64,000 bases of DNA, from positions 186,001 through 250,000 of the forward strand of contig NC_092480.1 of NCBI RefSeq assembly GCF_047495875.1, given 5' to 3'. The notes under the pieces were generated by a model. The model was not told where the DNA came from. It saw nothing but the letters and a program-made list of their open reading frames with translations, and did not search any database. The stretch comes from Pithys albifrons albifrons. Lineage: Eukaryota; Chordata; Aves; Passeriformes; Thamnophilidae. How positions within the stretch are numbered: position 1 is the first letter of the stretch; the number at the start of each line of letters is the position of its first letter. Both the position numbers and the translations under genes were made by a program. Below are positions 39,901 through 51,173 of the stretch, in pieces.

Positions 39901-42900
39901 AAATTTCACACAGTGTCATGGAAATAGTTGTTCTATTTAGATCAGACACCTAAGTCTTGTCATTAAGCTACTGGGACTGAAACTACAGATTCAGGTGCAA
40001 GTATCAGCATATCTACAGAGCTGATGTGTGTATCTAAGCTTCTCTGTGCTTCAGTTTCCAGCCTGTATAGTGGAAATAAAGAGCCCTTTACTGTTTATCA
40101 TTAGATTTTAAAAGTAAGGATGGAGATCCCCCCACCCTGCCCCCAAACACATTGGAGCCACTGGTATAGAACAGTCTAAATCCTGCAGATATCATCCCTT
40201 GGTCCCACAGCAAAAATTAAAACAAAAATTTAAAAATGCATGTGGAGAGCAGCCATGGAACTCAGCTCCAAATGTACGTTTGCTCCAGCCTTTCTCCAGT
40301 GCACCTTCCTGGCAGCTGCAAACTCCACTGCACTCTCCATTTCCCACTGCTCTGTGCAGACCTGCTGGATCCCTTCCAGCACAGATGTACGAGATCCTCC
40401 CGAGGCCTCAGTGCTGAACCCAGGAACTGCAATCCATGAACTGCAGCAGGAATTGCTCAGTGTGGCTCAAGTTAAACCCTGGCATGGGCAGAGCTGGGTA
40501 CCATCAAAGCTTGAACAGGCACGTGGGGAGGGAGGGGCACATAGGGAAAGAGGGTCTTGTCCAATCGCTTCCAGCAACTTCTTTCTCTTCCACTGTTTCT
40601 AAACAGGTCACAAATTCTGTGAAGCTCCTGCATCAGTCCATGGGCCTGATGGCTGCTATGCAGTACTGTAAATTTTGCTTGGATGGTATCACTGTCACAC
40701 AATCCATCATGGCTCTATCCAAGCCCAAAACTCACTGTCTTGAGCAATGAGCACAGAGCATCAGGGGAAGCTCTTCCCCAAGCCCTTGTGGCTGCAACAC
40801 CCAGGTCTTCTGTTCAACAGCTGAAGATCTCCTCCAGTGCTATTAAAAATTGGAAATCCATTTTCAGTGGAGCCTGCTTCTAGAAACATTTTTATCCATC
40901 ACCTTCCTCCTTTGGAATGGAGTTTCCCTCCACACCTGGGCCAGCACAAGTCCCTACAACTCATGAAAACACTTCCAAAGCTTGGGCTCAAATGGGACTT
41001 GGGGCATGCCTCTATTTTGGGCTGGTTCTTTGCAAGAGGATGAATTTCAGCCAAGAGTATTTCCAGAAAACTAATACCCTGAAGGCAAGGCCATGAAGGA
41101 GGAGAAACCACTTCAAAATGGAAAGATTATCTGCAACACTTTTTTTTCCATGCTGTATTTTCCCAAATCCAGCTCAAACCCTAGAGGAAGGAGAGACTTC
41201 CAGCCCTGCTATGTTGCTAAGTCTGTTACTAAGCAAAATATGTTTTAGCAGGCTAGAAAACATTTTCAAAACATAAGAGAAGATTTTATTGTTTATAAAC
41301 TGGATCTGAGCTTCTTTTCTTTAACAATGAAACCCTTAATACTCTTAAATTCTCAGAGTCACTGAGAAAGCAAACCCAAATCAGACTGGCTTGGTTTTAT
41401 TCAGGGCTAAGGGAATTAACTTCTCTTCATGCTGTGAACACAGAGTTAAACCCAGGTGGTCTTTTGTGGGAGAGAAGACAGAGGAAATGTGCAGCACAAG
41501 GGAAGAGATGAACTTGATTCTTGGTACAATATTCCTGTCTGCTTCATTTTTATGAGGGGAAATGTTTGCAGTTATGATCAGCATCAGCAGATCCACTCAG
41601 GAACACAACATTGCACATTAAACCAGGATCATACACCTGCCTGTAGGAGACAGTTCCCCTTTTCCAGGCTGAGATGATGGAAGCAACATCCCTTTGGGTT
41701 TGGAAAGCTTCGCCACCTGTGTTATTCCTCTTCACTCTTATCACAGAGGGCACAGTGGCTGAAAAAGCACAATGCCTCTAATTGAAGTGTTCTGGTTATG
41801 GACAGTGATTTACCCAGCTTGAGTAATGACAGTGGCCAGGAAATTATCCTCGTTTTTCTAGCCCTGGATGTCTTCTGAAACAACATCTCAGGGCTGTGGC
41901 TTGAATTCAGAGTTGTATGAAACTGAAGTAACATTTTAAATGTTATAGATTTATATATTCATGCACGTAGGTGCACCCAGAATTAAAACAAAGAAAGCAA
42001 GAGAGGTTTCTTTTTCTCATGTTAGAATTTTAACTTTCTGGTTTTGAGGATGATTTGGAGGAGTTTAAAGTTGAACATGAAACTTTTTAAAACTGTGACT
42101 CGCTGAACTTGCAGATTCTGGAGCCACATTGATTTCTGCACCATGTAGGCCAGACAAGTTTCAGTAATTCAAGTTTGGTCTAAGGCCTCTTCCATTCTGA
42201 AAGAATCTGTAGTCCATCCCTAAATTTTCCTGTGTTTAGCCTTTTATAGACATACATTAGAGGTTTTTTTAATTGCTTGTATCTACATAGTAGTTTCAAG
42301 TGATCCCCTGTGGTTCTGATGGACTGTAAACTGCATTGTTCTTCTCCTGGTACCTCAGGAAGGCCATCAACACATATACAGGCATTACACAGCAGGTGTA
42401 TTTAACTGCAGTTAGGCCAGAATTAGGTGCAACCACTGACAGATCTATAACAAGATGATAACCAAGATTTCTTGGCCACTGGCAAGTAACAATTGTGCAA
42501 AATCTCTTTCTAGAGGAAGCCTGTTGTGTTCAGGGTCTTGGGGAACTGGGGAGCTGGTGAGGATTTTGTGTCACCTTGGATCTTGGTGCCCAAATTGCAA
42601 AATGGAAGTTGTAACATCACCTTTGCCTTCTTTCTCTGTTTAAATCAGAAGCTCCTTGGGATAGGGACAGCCTCCCTCTGCATGACTAGACAGTACGTAA
42701 TTAAGGGGCTAATTGCAAAATGAAGAAATAAGGACTGTGTGCTGGCAAAACCCACCAAAACAGAACTGCAGCTCATGGTAACAGTTCAAAGGGATGACAC
42801 ACTGCCATGCTTTGAGCAGTTGCCATGCACAGGGAAAAGCAGCCAAAGGTGGTTTGTGCATCACAGTGTAAATTAGTTGCCCAGATGAACTGAAGCTGTT

Positions 42901-44299
42901 GCTGGGAAGAAGGAAGACAGAGAGACCTGTGCCAAAAGGAACTTTAGAGAGGGAATGGTATGTCCTTTGATGGATCCTTCAGCCTCAGTCTCCCAGAACC
43001 CACACACAGGACGGACAAGTACAGGCTTATTTTATAATACCTTGATCTGAACGCAAGGTACACTTGATCCCTGACAACCTCTCTTGGTTCCAGCCTGACT
43101 CACACCATTCTGCCCTTAACTGACTTGGTCTGTACTAAGTTAGTCTGTACTAACCACCCAACGACCGTTGGAAACCGTATTTAGCCCTTCACCTTTGCTT
43201 ATTTTAACATACATTGGGTGAAGTGGCTTGCCCAAAGGAACAGAACCAGGGAAATAAAAGGAGCATGTGACAACTCAGCTCCTGTCAGACCAGGACCATC
43301 CTGGCCATCTGAGCTCCTGCTGCTGTGATAAACTAGGCATGGAGAAATACCATCAAATAATGAATTATTTCAGTTTGGATGAGACAAAAACTGACCTGTC
43401 CATCAGCAGGGGTGTGAGATTCATGAAGTTGTTCTAGCTGGATTAGAAGCTGAAATTTAGGCAATGTGAGCTCAGTGCTGGCTCAATACCAAGCCTGAAA
43501 CCTGTGTTCTCCAGCTAACTCCTGTGCCTCTGACCATCTTCCAGTGGTGCCCTCTGTCCCCTGCCCCAGTCCATCCCCCAGCTCTCTCAAGAATCCAGGA
43601 GGCCGCTGATGCCAACAGTGATGGCATTCTGGGACATGCCTGACAGACGAGTCTGACAACTCGGAGCTTTGTTTTGCATAAGCCACTCAAACAGATGGTC
43701 ACCACTTTTAAGTCCCAGCCTGGTTTGTGTTTGTAGTCAGGATCTACATGCACAGAACTGAAATTTTGCTGAATTCCCCATTTCCTGCTGTAACTGTGAC
43801 TTTGGGGTAGAGAAGAGAGGAGGGAGAGTTTTGGGGGAAAACTCCAAAGGGCTTTAAGGCTACTTTTCAATGCCATGTTTGGGAGTCAGATGGTGGGTTT
43901 GCCTCCTGGCCATCTCGGTATTCTCCTTCATTCATACTTCCATTCTGGGAGTTAAAAAGCATTCTGTGGGAAGCAATGACCTTTAGGGAATGTCCTGTGG
44001 CCACACAGTCCCATCTCTCACCCTTCCAAATCTGGCTGCTGTTCCTTGGTGGCACTACTTGGATGTTGATTTCTGTTTTGCTTGCTGTCAGAATTCTAAT
44101 GATGAATTATTTGTAGCACTTGCAGCAGGCTGGAACAGGGGCACTAATTGCTCCTTCCGATGGGGAAGGCAGAGCTGGGTTGTCAAACAGGGTTATACCC
44201 CATTCTCCTGAATTTAGTATCATGAAGCTTTACCCATCTGGCTGGTTATATTTGCAATAAGTAGTTCCTGCAATCAGGGATATTTTATCCCTTTCTCTG

Positions 44300-45130
44300 A
44301 CTTACTCCCTTGTGTTTAACCTTCTCTGTCTTGTATGATGAAGCCCTGAGTGCATTTTTATCACGTCAGTGTTGTCTTGGGCAAGAACATGACCCATAGA
44401 CACAGTTCCTTGGTGAGGTAAGAGCAGCGCTGCCTGTCAGCCTCGATGGCACCGTTGTACCGGTAATAACTCCTGTGATTCATAGTATCAAGCCAGGTTT
44501 TTTTTCTCTAGCTACTCCGAAAGATGCACATCTGCTTTTCCAACCAAGCAGAGCATGAAGTCACCAGTGCCCTCCGATCTTTATTTGCATTCACTGTATA
44601 TAAATGCTGTGTGCTGATCTCAATTACAGATCACTGACAGCCTTAAGGGATGTAGGGACGACTGTGGAAAACACAAAAAAAGATTTTCTCTATGTGCTAG
44701 TGGATCCATGAATCCACAGATAACATGTGTCCTTAAACTGCATATCTCTCTAGATATATTTATAAAAAAACTGCCTAAAGACAGGATGCAAAACCATGGA
44801 GTTCTGATTGGTATCAACAACAAACCGAAAAGTTACAGAGCTTAAGGAACCATCCCAATCGCCTCTGGTTTTCTTTGCATCCTAAAGCGCCCACTGCCAC
44901 TTTACGAGGCACTCTGTTTTATTACAAAGTTACCATCAGGTTCCTGCCTAATGAATTTAAAATATAAGCACATGCAGGGAGATTACACCAGGGCACAAAA
45001 TTGGACAAGAAAAGCCGAACTACTTCACACCATGCACGGAAATTGTCTCTATTGCGCCGTTCCCTTTCGGGTGACTTTTACACAGATCAAAGAAAATCTC
45101 CCGGGTGACCAACCTAAGGCTATGGAGTCA
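44300..45130. promoter_or_regulatory. Possible regulatory region at the CpG-island shore, intron 1
   Basis: This unique sequence contains more CpG dinucleotides than the rest of the intron (near 44365, 44427-44465, 44515, 44890-44905 and 45040-45105). It also holds an octamer ATTTGCAT at 44583-44590 followed by TATATAAA at 44597-44604. It borders the exon-1 CpG island. I infer possible regulatory content only. No transcript evidence can be seen, and the octamer-to-TATA spacing is shorter than in classical octamer promoters. Confidence 0.3.
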
Positions 45131-45294
45131 CGGACTCACTATTTTCATGGCACAGGAGCGATGGGCGCTGATTTCAGTGAGGAGTGCAAGAACCTCCTCC
45201 CTGGCGATCCCCGACTTGCCGGCGATGCGGGGCCCTTCAGCACCGCGGGACGGGACCAGGGACGGGACCTGCCCCTCCCTGGCACCTCGGATGC

Positions 45295-45785
45295 GACGCG
45301 GTGCATCCCCGGGCTCGTTCGGCATCCCCGTTCGCTCCGGGAGCGCATCCCCCTGCTCCGGGAAGCATTCCCCGCTGCCCCGGCCGCTCCAAGAAGGCAT
45401 CCCCAGGCCGCTCCGGGAGTGCATTTCCCGCTGCCCGGCAGAGCATCGTCCCGCTGGCCCGGCTGCCCCGGCAGTGCATCCGCTGGCTCCGGGAGCGCAT
45501 CCCTGCGCTGCCCGCAGGGCATTCGCCGCTGCCCGGCACAGCACTCCCCGCTGCCCCGGCCGCTCCGAGAACGCATCTCCGGCCCGCTCCGGGAACGTAA
45601 CCCTTTGCCGCCGGGAAAGCATTCCCTGCACTCGGGACATCATCCCGCTCTGCCTCGGCCGCTCCGGGGCCGCATCCCCCCGCTCCGGGACCGCATCCCT
45701 CCGCTCCGGGGCCGCATCCCCCCGCTCCGGGACCGCATCCCCGCCGCCTCTCGGCTGCATCCCGGCGCTCCCTCCCGCCGTCCGG
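45295..45785. repeat. Degenerate GC-rich tandem array at the 5' end of intron 1
   Basis: Variants of GCTCCGGGAGCGCATCCC recur at irregular 20-40-bp spacing from about 45300. They become a regular 21-bp array from about 45658 to 45745, alternating GCTCCGGGGCCGCATCCC and GCTCCGGGACCGCATCCC. The array lies inside the CpG island, just downstream of exon 1 in gene direction. The 21-bp periodicity keeps arginine/proline-rich frames open on both strands. I regard those frames as non-coding. Confidence 0.85.
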
Positions 45786-45881
45786 GGAAGCGCCCGCCGC
45801 TTCTCTCCGCCGTAAAGCGAGAAAAGCAAAGGGGTAAAGCGGCTCCGCGGCGCGGGGGAAGGGGCCGCTCAGGCGACTTAC

Positions 45882-46009
45882 GCCCGTGCTTTCGGGAAGC
45901 CCATGGAGAGCAGGATCTCCAGCGACGAGCCGTGTTTGATGGTGCCGGCGCGGTGCTGGCGGTTCCGCCGGGGGATGACTTTGCCGTACAGCTCCTCTCT
46001 GGCAGCCAT
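45882..46009 (-). CDS. UBASH3B: UBASH3B coding exon 1 (start codon, N-terminus, first UBA helix)
   Basis: This 128-nt coding segment encodes residues 1-42 and two bases of codon 43. It begins MAAREELYGKVIPRRNRQHR, then GTIKHGSSLEILLSMGFPKA. The LLSMGF motif is the conserved MGF loop of a UBA domain, which continues into exons 2 and 3. The donor GTAAGT follows GGGC. The ATG at 46009-46007 has a favourable context (G at -3, G at +4). In mammals, as I recall, the protein starts 11 residues earlier. Here the in-frame upstream codons read SALTARPAPLA with serine (TCC) where that methionine would be, so I chose the downstream ATG. The open frame extends further upstream to 46420 but without recognisable homology. 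The 5' UTR and transcription start cannot be fixed from sequence. Confidence 0.95.
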
Positions 46010-46171
46010 GGCGAGCGGCGCGGGCCGGGCCGTCAGCGCGGAGCCATCGCGGGCCGCGCAGGGCCATCCACGCACCGACACGGGCACCGGCACCGGCACC
46101 GCGGGCGCGGCCCCGCCGAGCCCGGCCCGCCCACCCCGCGCCCCGCGGAGCGCCCGGAGCTGCCGCCGCCC

Positions 46172-46381
46172 CCGGGGATGGGGCGGCCCCGGGGATGGGG
46201 AGGTGCGGGGGATCCCGGGGATGGGGCGTGCGGGGGATCGGGCGGTGCGGGGGATCTGGGGATGGGGCGGTGCGGGGGATCGGGCGGTCCCCGGGGATGG
46301 GGCGGTGCGGGGGATCCCGTGGGATGGGGCGGTGCGGGCGGTGCGGAGGATCGGGCGGTGCGGGGGATCGGGAGGGGATGG
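46172..46381. repeat. GC-rich promoter repeat cluster
   Basis: Two modules alternate on the plus strand: a 24-27-bp module built on GGGGATGGGGCGGTGCGG and ending GGGGATC, and a 17-bp module GGGCGGTGCGGGGGATC. They lie roughly 160-370 bp upstream of the start codon. Repeated G runs give potential for G-quadruplexes, and each long module carries a GC box. Confidence 0.88.
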
Positions 46382-46472
46382 CGCGGAGCCCCCTCGGGTG
46401 GGGTGAGGCACCAAGGACAAGAAAGCAGAGGAGAAATGAATGTTCCTTAAAGACGGTTATTTTGGGTGCGCT

Positions 46473-46484
46473 CCCCCCCCCCCC
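46473..46484. repeat. C12 homopolymer at the edge of the CpG island
   Basis: Twelve consecutive C residues mark an abrupt switch from the GC-rich promoter to very AT-rich sequence (46485-46565). Confidence 0.85.
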
Positions 46485-46667
46485 TTTATTGTTATTTCTA
46501 TTTATTAATTTGCTTTATATTTTTTTAAAAGTTACATAGAAACTAGTTGCAATTATTTTAAAAATAAGTTCTAGGGAAGCCCCTCTGTGTGATGCTGGCC
46601 ACACTGCACAGGAGGAAGAGCAAAAAGGGGCAAGTTGGGGCTTTCAGGGGCTCTGTCTCCCACTTCT

Positions 46668-47150
46668 AATCACAGAGTGGTTTGGGTGGAAAATCACGGA
46701 GTGGCTTGGCTTTAAAGAGACCATAAAGCCCATCCAGTTCCACCCCCTGCCATGGGCAGGGACACCTCCCACCAGCCCAAGGTGTTCCAAGCCCCATCCA
46801 GCCTGGCCTTGGGCACTCCAGGGATGGAGCAGCCACAGCTCCTTGGGCAGCCTGTGCCAGGGCCATCCTCACCAGCATCACGGGGAGGAATTCCTTCCCA
46901 ATATCCCATCTAACCCCGTCCCCTTTCAGTGTGACTTGTTCTGTCACTCCAGGCCTTGTCTCTTGGAGCCCCTTTAGGCACTGGAAGGGGCTCTAAGTTC
47001 TCCCTGGCACCTTCTCTCCCCCTCAGCTCTCCCAGCCGGCTCCACCAGAGGAGTTCAGTCCTCAGAGCATCTTCATGGCCTCCTCTGGATGCACTCCAGC
47101 AACTCCTCTTGCCCCTGCTTGTGGTTAAACTGGATGGAGTTGCACCCCAA
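46668..47150 (-). mobile_element. CR1 LINE, longer 3'-end fragment
   Basis: The plus strand starts AATCACAGAGTGGTTTGGGT, with a second partly duplicated terminus AAAATCACGGAGTGGC. It then reads GCCATGGGCAGGGACACCTC, CACTCCAGGGATGGAGCAGC, and continues into deeper CR1 3' UTR wording (CATCTTCATGGCCTCCTCTG). The far end is uncertain and could reach about 47330. It is on the minus strand, upstream of UBASH3B. Confidence 0.88.
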
Positions 47151-50100
47151 AATTTCCACCTCATCCTTGTGTTTTTGAATCCCTCTAAGCCCCCTCCAGG
47201 CCATCTCTTGGAATTCATAACCTCGGGGCATGTAAGGCAGGGGCTTACAGTGTGAGATCCATTGGGAGGGAGAGCTCTGCTCCCTTCCCACACTGCATAT
47301 TCCTGTGGATGGGTGGAACAAATATCCCTGCTTTCTTCCACACTGTTTCAGTTCATTCTTCTCTGTCTTTTTTCCTGACTTTCCCTTCTTCCCACTCTTC
47401 CCTTCACTTTTAAAGACAACCAGATCCTGCTACTGATCTTCCCAGAGCAGGCCCAGCTCACAGGCTGTGGAGAAAACACTGAAATCACAACCCTGCAAGC
47501 AAATAAAACCCACTTAAGAGGCATTTTTAGAAATGGTTTGTGTTGGGGAAGGAAATCAATACTGGCAATGACTACAATCTATCACTACAGTTATTGACAT
47601 TAGTGAAAATAAACAGCCCATTTCCATTTCATTGTATCAATGAAGGGGAAAAAAAATCCCCTCGCAGCTCCCTGCTCATTCTGCTCTTGTGCCAGTTGGT
47701 TTTCTGCCTCTTTATCCAAAGGCAGGATGAGAAGCAGCCCCTTGCTGCAGTCAATGGGGTCTCTGTTCCCACAAAGCCCTGCCTGAACTAAGGATACCAG
47801 GAAAATTCAGGAACCAGAAGGACATGGCACAAAACACTGCTTGTTCCTCCCTCAGTCACTTTAACTTCTCAGGTATTGTGGGTCTGTCATTTACTCCCAC
47901 TGTTAACTGGCAAGGAGTTCATTAAAGTCAGTGGTAAAACCAAGGGTGTTTTGTCATGGATTTCAGCCATGAAATCAGGCTCAGGCACCCAGTCCATTCC
48001 ATTTTAGCAGAGGAGGAGACTTAAGGGTTATTAATAACAATATTTGCACTGGAACATGGATTGCCAGAGCCCCCAGAAGTGTTTGCCCCCCTTGAACTCG
48101 TTCCAGCCATGCTGGGAGCACCATGAAGATACTGGACCTGGCAAAGGTGAGAATGAAAATCCCAAACTAACACCAATCTCAGACTCCCACCTTCCAGCCA
48201 GGCACTGCAGGCAGTTCCCAGGGGAATCTGATCAATGTGCAGCCAACAGAAATCTCTGAGGATTGCTGTGTTTTGACTTAAGTCACTCTGCCTAACTTGT
48301 GCATATTTTTGTGCTCCAGCTGTATTACTCAATCAGGAAATAACAATAAAAATGTAATTTTCTATGGAAGTAGCTCCCAGGCAATTTGCCCACATGGGAA
48401 TCTTTTTCCTCTTGCTGTGACAGATTCACAGAATCAATTAAAAAAATCCACGTTATAGAAGTTGTATATTGAAGTTTTGTTGGTTGTATAAGTTGCTGCA
48501 ACAGCTCCACTGGAAGCATCAGAGATGTTACAACAGACGAGAAGGAACAGAAATACACATACCCAGACTTTGTATAATTCCTAATCTGTAGGTGAGACTG
48601 GCTGGGAATGACTTTCCTAGGAGACCACCTCATGTCCATGTAACTTTAGTGCCTCTGTGTTTGATCTGGCTGTGCTTCTTTACATGGAAACCCTTTCACT
48701 GAGAAGCAGTTCTTTCATTCCCCTCAACAAGCAAATATGTGCCCAGAGATAAAGTTTCCTCCCACCTTTTTTTTTCTTTCTTAATTTTATTGAAAGCTGA
48801 AAATGAAAGCTGTCTGAGTGAGCAAGTAGGAAAAGGAAAGAGAGTAAAAGTAGAAAGCACATTGTAAAAAGAGCAAACGTAGAAAACTGCATTGCAGTCT
48901 CCCAAATTAACAATAATTTTAGTGAAAAAATGGAAATCTATGAAAGGATTTGGCCTGTGTGAAATCTGTGATATTCAGCTTATTTAAAACACTGTCAGAT
49001 TTTCACAGAAAAACTTTCTGTTCTTTTTTCATGTGGCCTTCCTGTTACTGGCCTGATCCTGGATATTCCTGTGTGTGCTCATCATTTTCTGAGTCCAACA
49101 TCTTTTGGGTGCCCAAAGTGTGCAAGTTCCTGCAATGACAGCCTTGTCTGTGCCTTCTGTGCTCCTCTACTATTTTTCTGAGTGCACTCAAAGTAGTGTC
49201 CCTTTACCTACAGGAAAATGCATTCTGAGGGGATTATTTTTATCACTTCCTTCAATGCACCACAGAATTAATTGAGGGGGGAGTGTTTAAAAATGTTGCG
49301 CTGGATAGTGAGTGGGAGTGTTGTTATAGACTTCAGTAGGAAGAGGTCATGCTCCTGAGGAATCTGAGCCAAATATATCCCTCTTTCCAGCCTGATGCTC
49401 CCTCCTTGCTGGCTTGCCAAGGGTTTGCTCTCGAACAATGGAAATACTCTGGACGAACCAGCACAACAGCAGGAAATGGAGCAGGGGGTTTGCTTTCCTC
49501 CTCTCCAGCCTCCCTCCCTTAAACAAGGACTCAGGTGCCTTCAGAAAGTCCTTGTTCCAGACTCTGCTGTTGAATTATTCCCCACTGACCGGTGGTGCTG
49601 CCCCAGGGGGAAGGAGGGAGGAGCAGGGCAGGATGCAGGGCCAGGCCAGGATGCAGAAGCTCCTCCTGGGCAGGGGCAGCAGGGGAAGGCTGGCCCTGCT
49701 CTCCCCACTCCCAGGGAGGACAGAGAGGAGCCTGCCAGAAGGCAAACATTGAGCCCAGGCTGAACAATGGAGGCAAGGTTGCTGTTTCCTAGACTTAGAG
49801 CCTGCTCTTGCAATTATTTGCATGCTCAAGCCATGTTACACACTCAGATATTCCACATGGGAACCTCAGGCCCATGGGGGAGGGAGGGCTACATCCCTTA
49901 TCCATCCCTGGCAAATTCATTCTCCAACTATTTCCTTGCATGTTGAAGTGGTGTCAACACTCAGCCTTTGGGGCTGAACAGCTGAAGGGGCTAAATAATT
50001 AAAAATAAAACCGAGTTCACCCTCAGCACTTTTCCCCTCTCTCTTTTTTTTTTCAGTCTTCCGAGTTTCCAAGTGTCAGGAAATGGTGATTTATCACTGA

Positions 50101-51173
50101 GAAAAATGAACAGCTGCCTCACATTTGATTCAAACCAGCATGAAAATGGAGGCAAAATTATTAGTCAGAATTTTTACAAAGCTGAGACCAAAGAAACAGC
50201 AAACTACAGCCCACTGGTAACTGCTCCTGTTGGGAACTGCTGAGTTTGGTGAAAGGGAAGAACAGTATTTTTTAAACGCTAAAACACCTTTGTCCAGCTA
50301 TTTTACCTGTTTGGGCTGGATAATGGGGCTGAATTGAGCATTTATTCCTGGTCCCATCCCACAGGGGTAGTTTCCTTCCTCTGCTAAGCATCCATCTGCC
50401 AAGGTACTTACATGAGCCTCCTCTTCTCTCATCACTGCAATATTTGAGTCCCTCCAGAGTTTAAATATTGCAAGAGCAGCTGGTTTATGGAGCAGGATCC
50501 TGTTCTTTGTCCAGGAGGCTGTGAAAGGACTTTCTCATCCTCCACTGTACCTACCTCACCTCAAACCTCTGCCACGGGATTTGGGCTCTGGCAGAATTAT
50601 TAGGACTGCAGAGCACTCCTGAAGGACCAGGGATTTTTTATCCATCTCCAGCTTTTATTGCCTTGGGGCTGTAACTCCATTTTCTGCTGCAGATGTGGAA
50701 CTGGGGGGTGGGTTCCTGCTGGGTGCAGCACCACGGGCTTCATTAGAGAGCAGCATTAGGCCATAGACATGGGAGAATTTGCTTTTCTAGCCCAGATTTT
50801 CTTCAAATTTGGAATGTTTTTTCCTCATTTAAAAAAAATCACTTTAATCACTTTCTATCACTTTTAATTTCTTTCATTTGGGCACAGAGCTGTGAAGTTG
50901 AGCAAGAATAAGAGGCAAAGTGTCCTTCAGATATTCCAAGGCAGGAGCTCACATCCAGTGCAGCTTGCTGAGCCCTCAAGTGAAAGAAAAATAAAATAAC
51001 ATATGTATTTTAAAATGTTTTGAGCTATTTTTGGTTAGAAGGCAACAGGGGATGATGCTGTGGGAGGATGTGAGGAAGGACTCCTGTTTTTCTTGTTGGA
51101 TGTGCCTGGGAGTGGATTTACTGCTCCAGCTCTTCTCCAGAGCCCAGTTGTCTCAGCTGAGTGGGCTGTGCAG
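47151..51173. other. 5' flanking DNA of UBASH3B, no gene seen
   Basis: I see no supported coding exon, RNA gene or large repeat here. There are AT-rich stretches and an octamer ATTTGCAT near 49815-49822. A GC-rich block at 49590-49750 yields overlapping short open frames on both strands without recognisable products. Confidence 0.6.

Larger units (their letters stand above)
3451..45881 (-). other. UBASH3B: UBASH3B intron 1 (about 42.4 kb)
   Basis: The first intron of the gene runs from donor GTAAGT beside exon 1 to the acceptor CTCTTCAG beside exon 2. Nothing in it reads as a coding gene. It contains three CR1 3' fragments, all in the same orientation as the gene, a 758-bp minisatellite, a few microsatellites and short direct or inverted repeats, listed separately. 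The remaining stretches (3451-6736, 7000-11275, 11513-14980, 15276-16280, 17039-24729 and 24983-44300) are unremarkable AT-moderate DNA in which I see no supported gene or RNA. Confidence 0.93.
45180..46420 (-). promoter_or_regulatory. UBASH3B: CpG-island promoter of UBASH3B
   Basis: This block of very high GC content and dense CpG surrounds exon 1. Upstream of the ATG (46010-46420) it contains many GGGGCGG GC boxes, a GGCACC triplication near 46083-46100, and a G-rich repeat cluster. No clear TATA box is visible, which is typical of broad CpG-island promoters. Sp1/KLF binding is an inference from the motif. Limits are estimated by eye. Confidence 0.85.

Noticed and set aside
44951..46450. 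A 499-codon plus-strand open frame antisense to exon 1
   Set aside because: It lies across a CpG island and tandem GC-rich arrays, where stop codons are rare. It is dominated by Arg, Pro and Gly repeats, covers the true exon 1 on the opposite strand, and matches no family I know.
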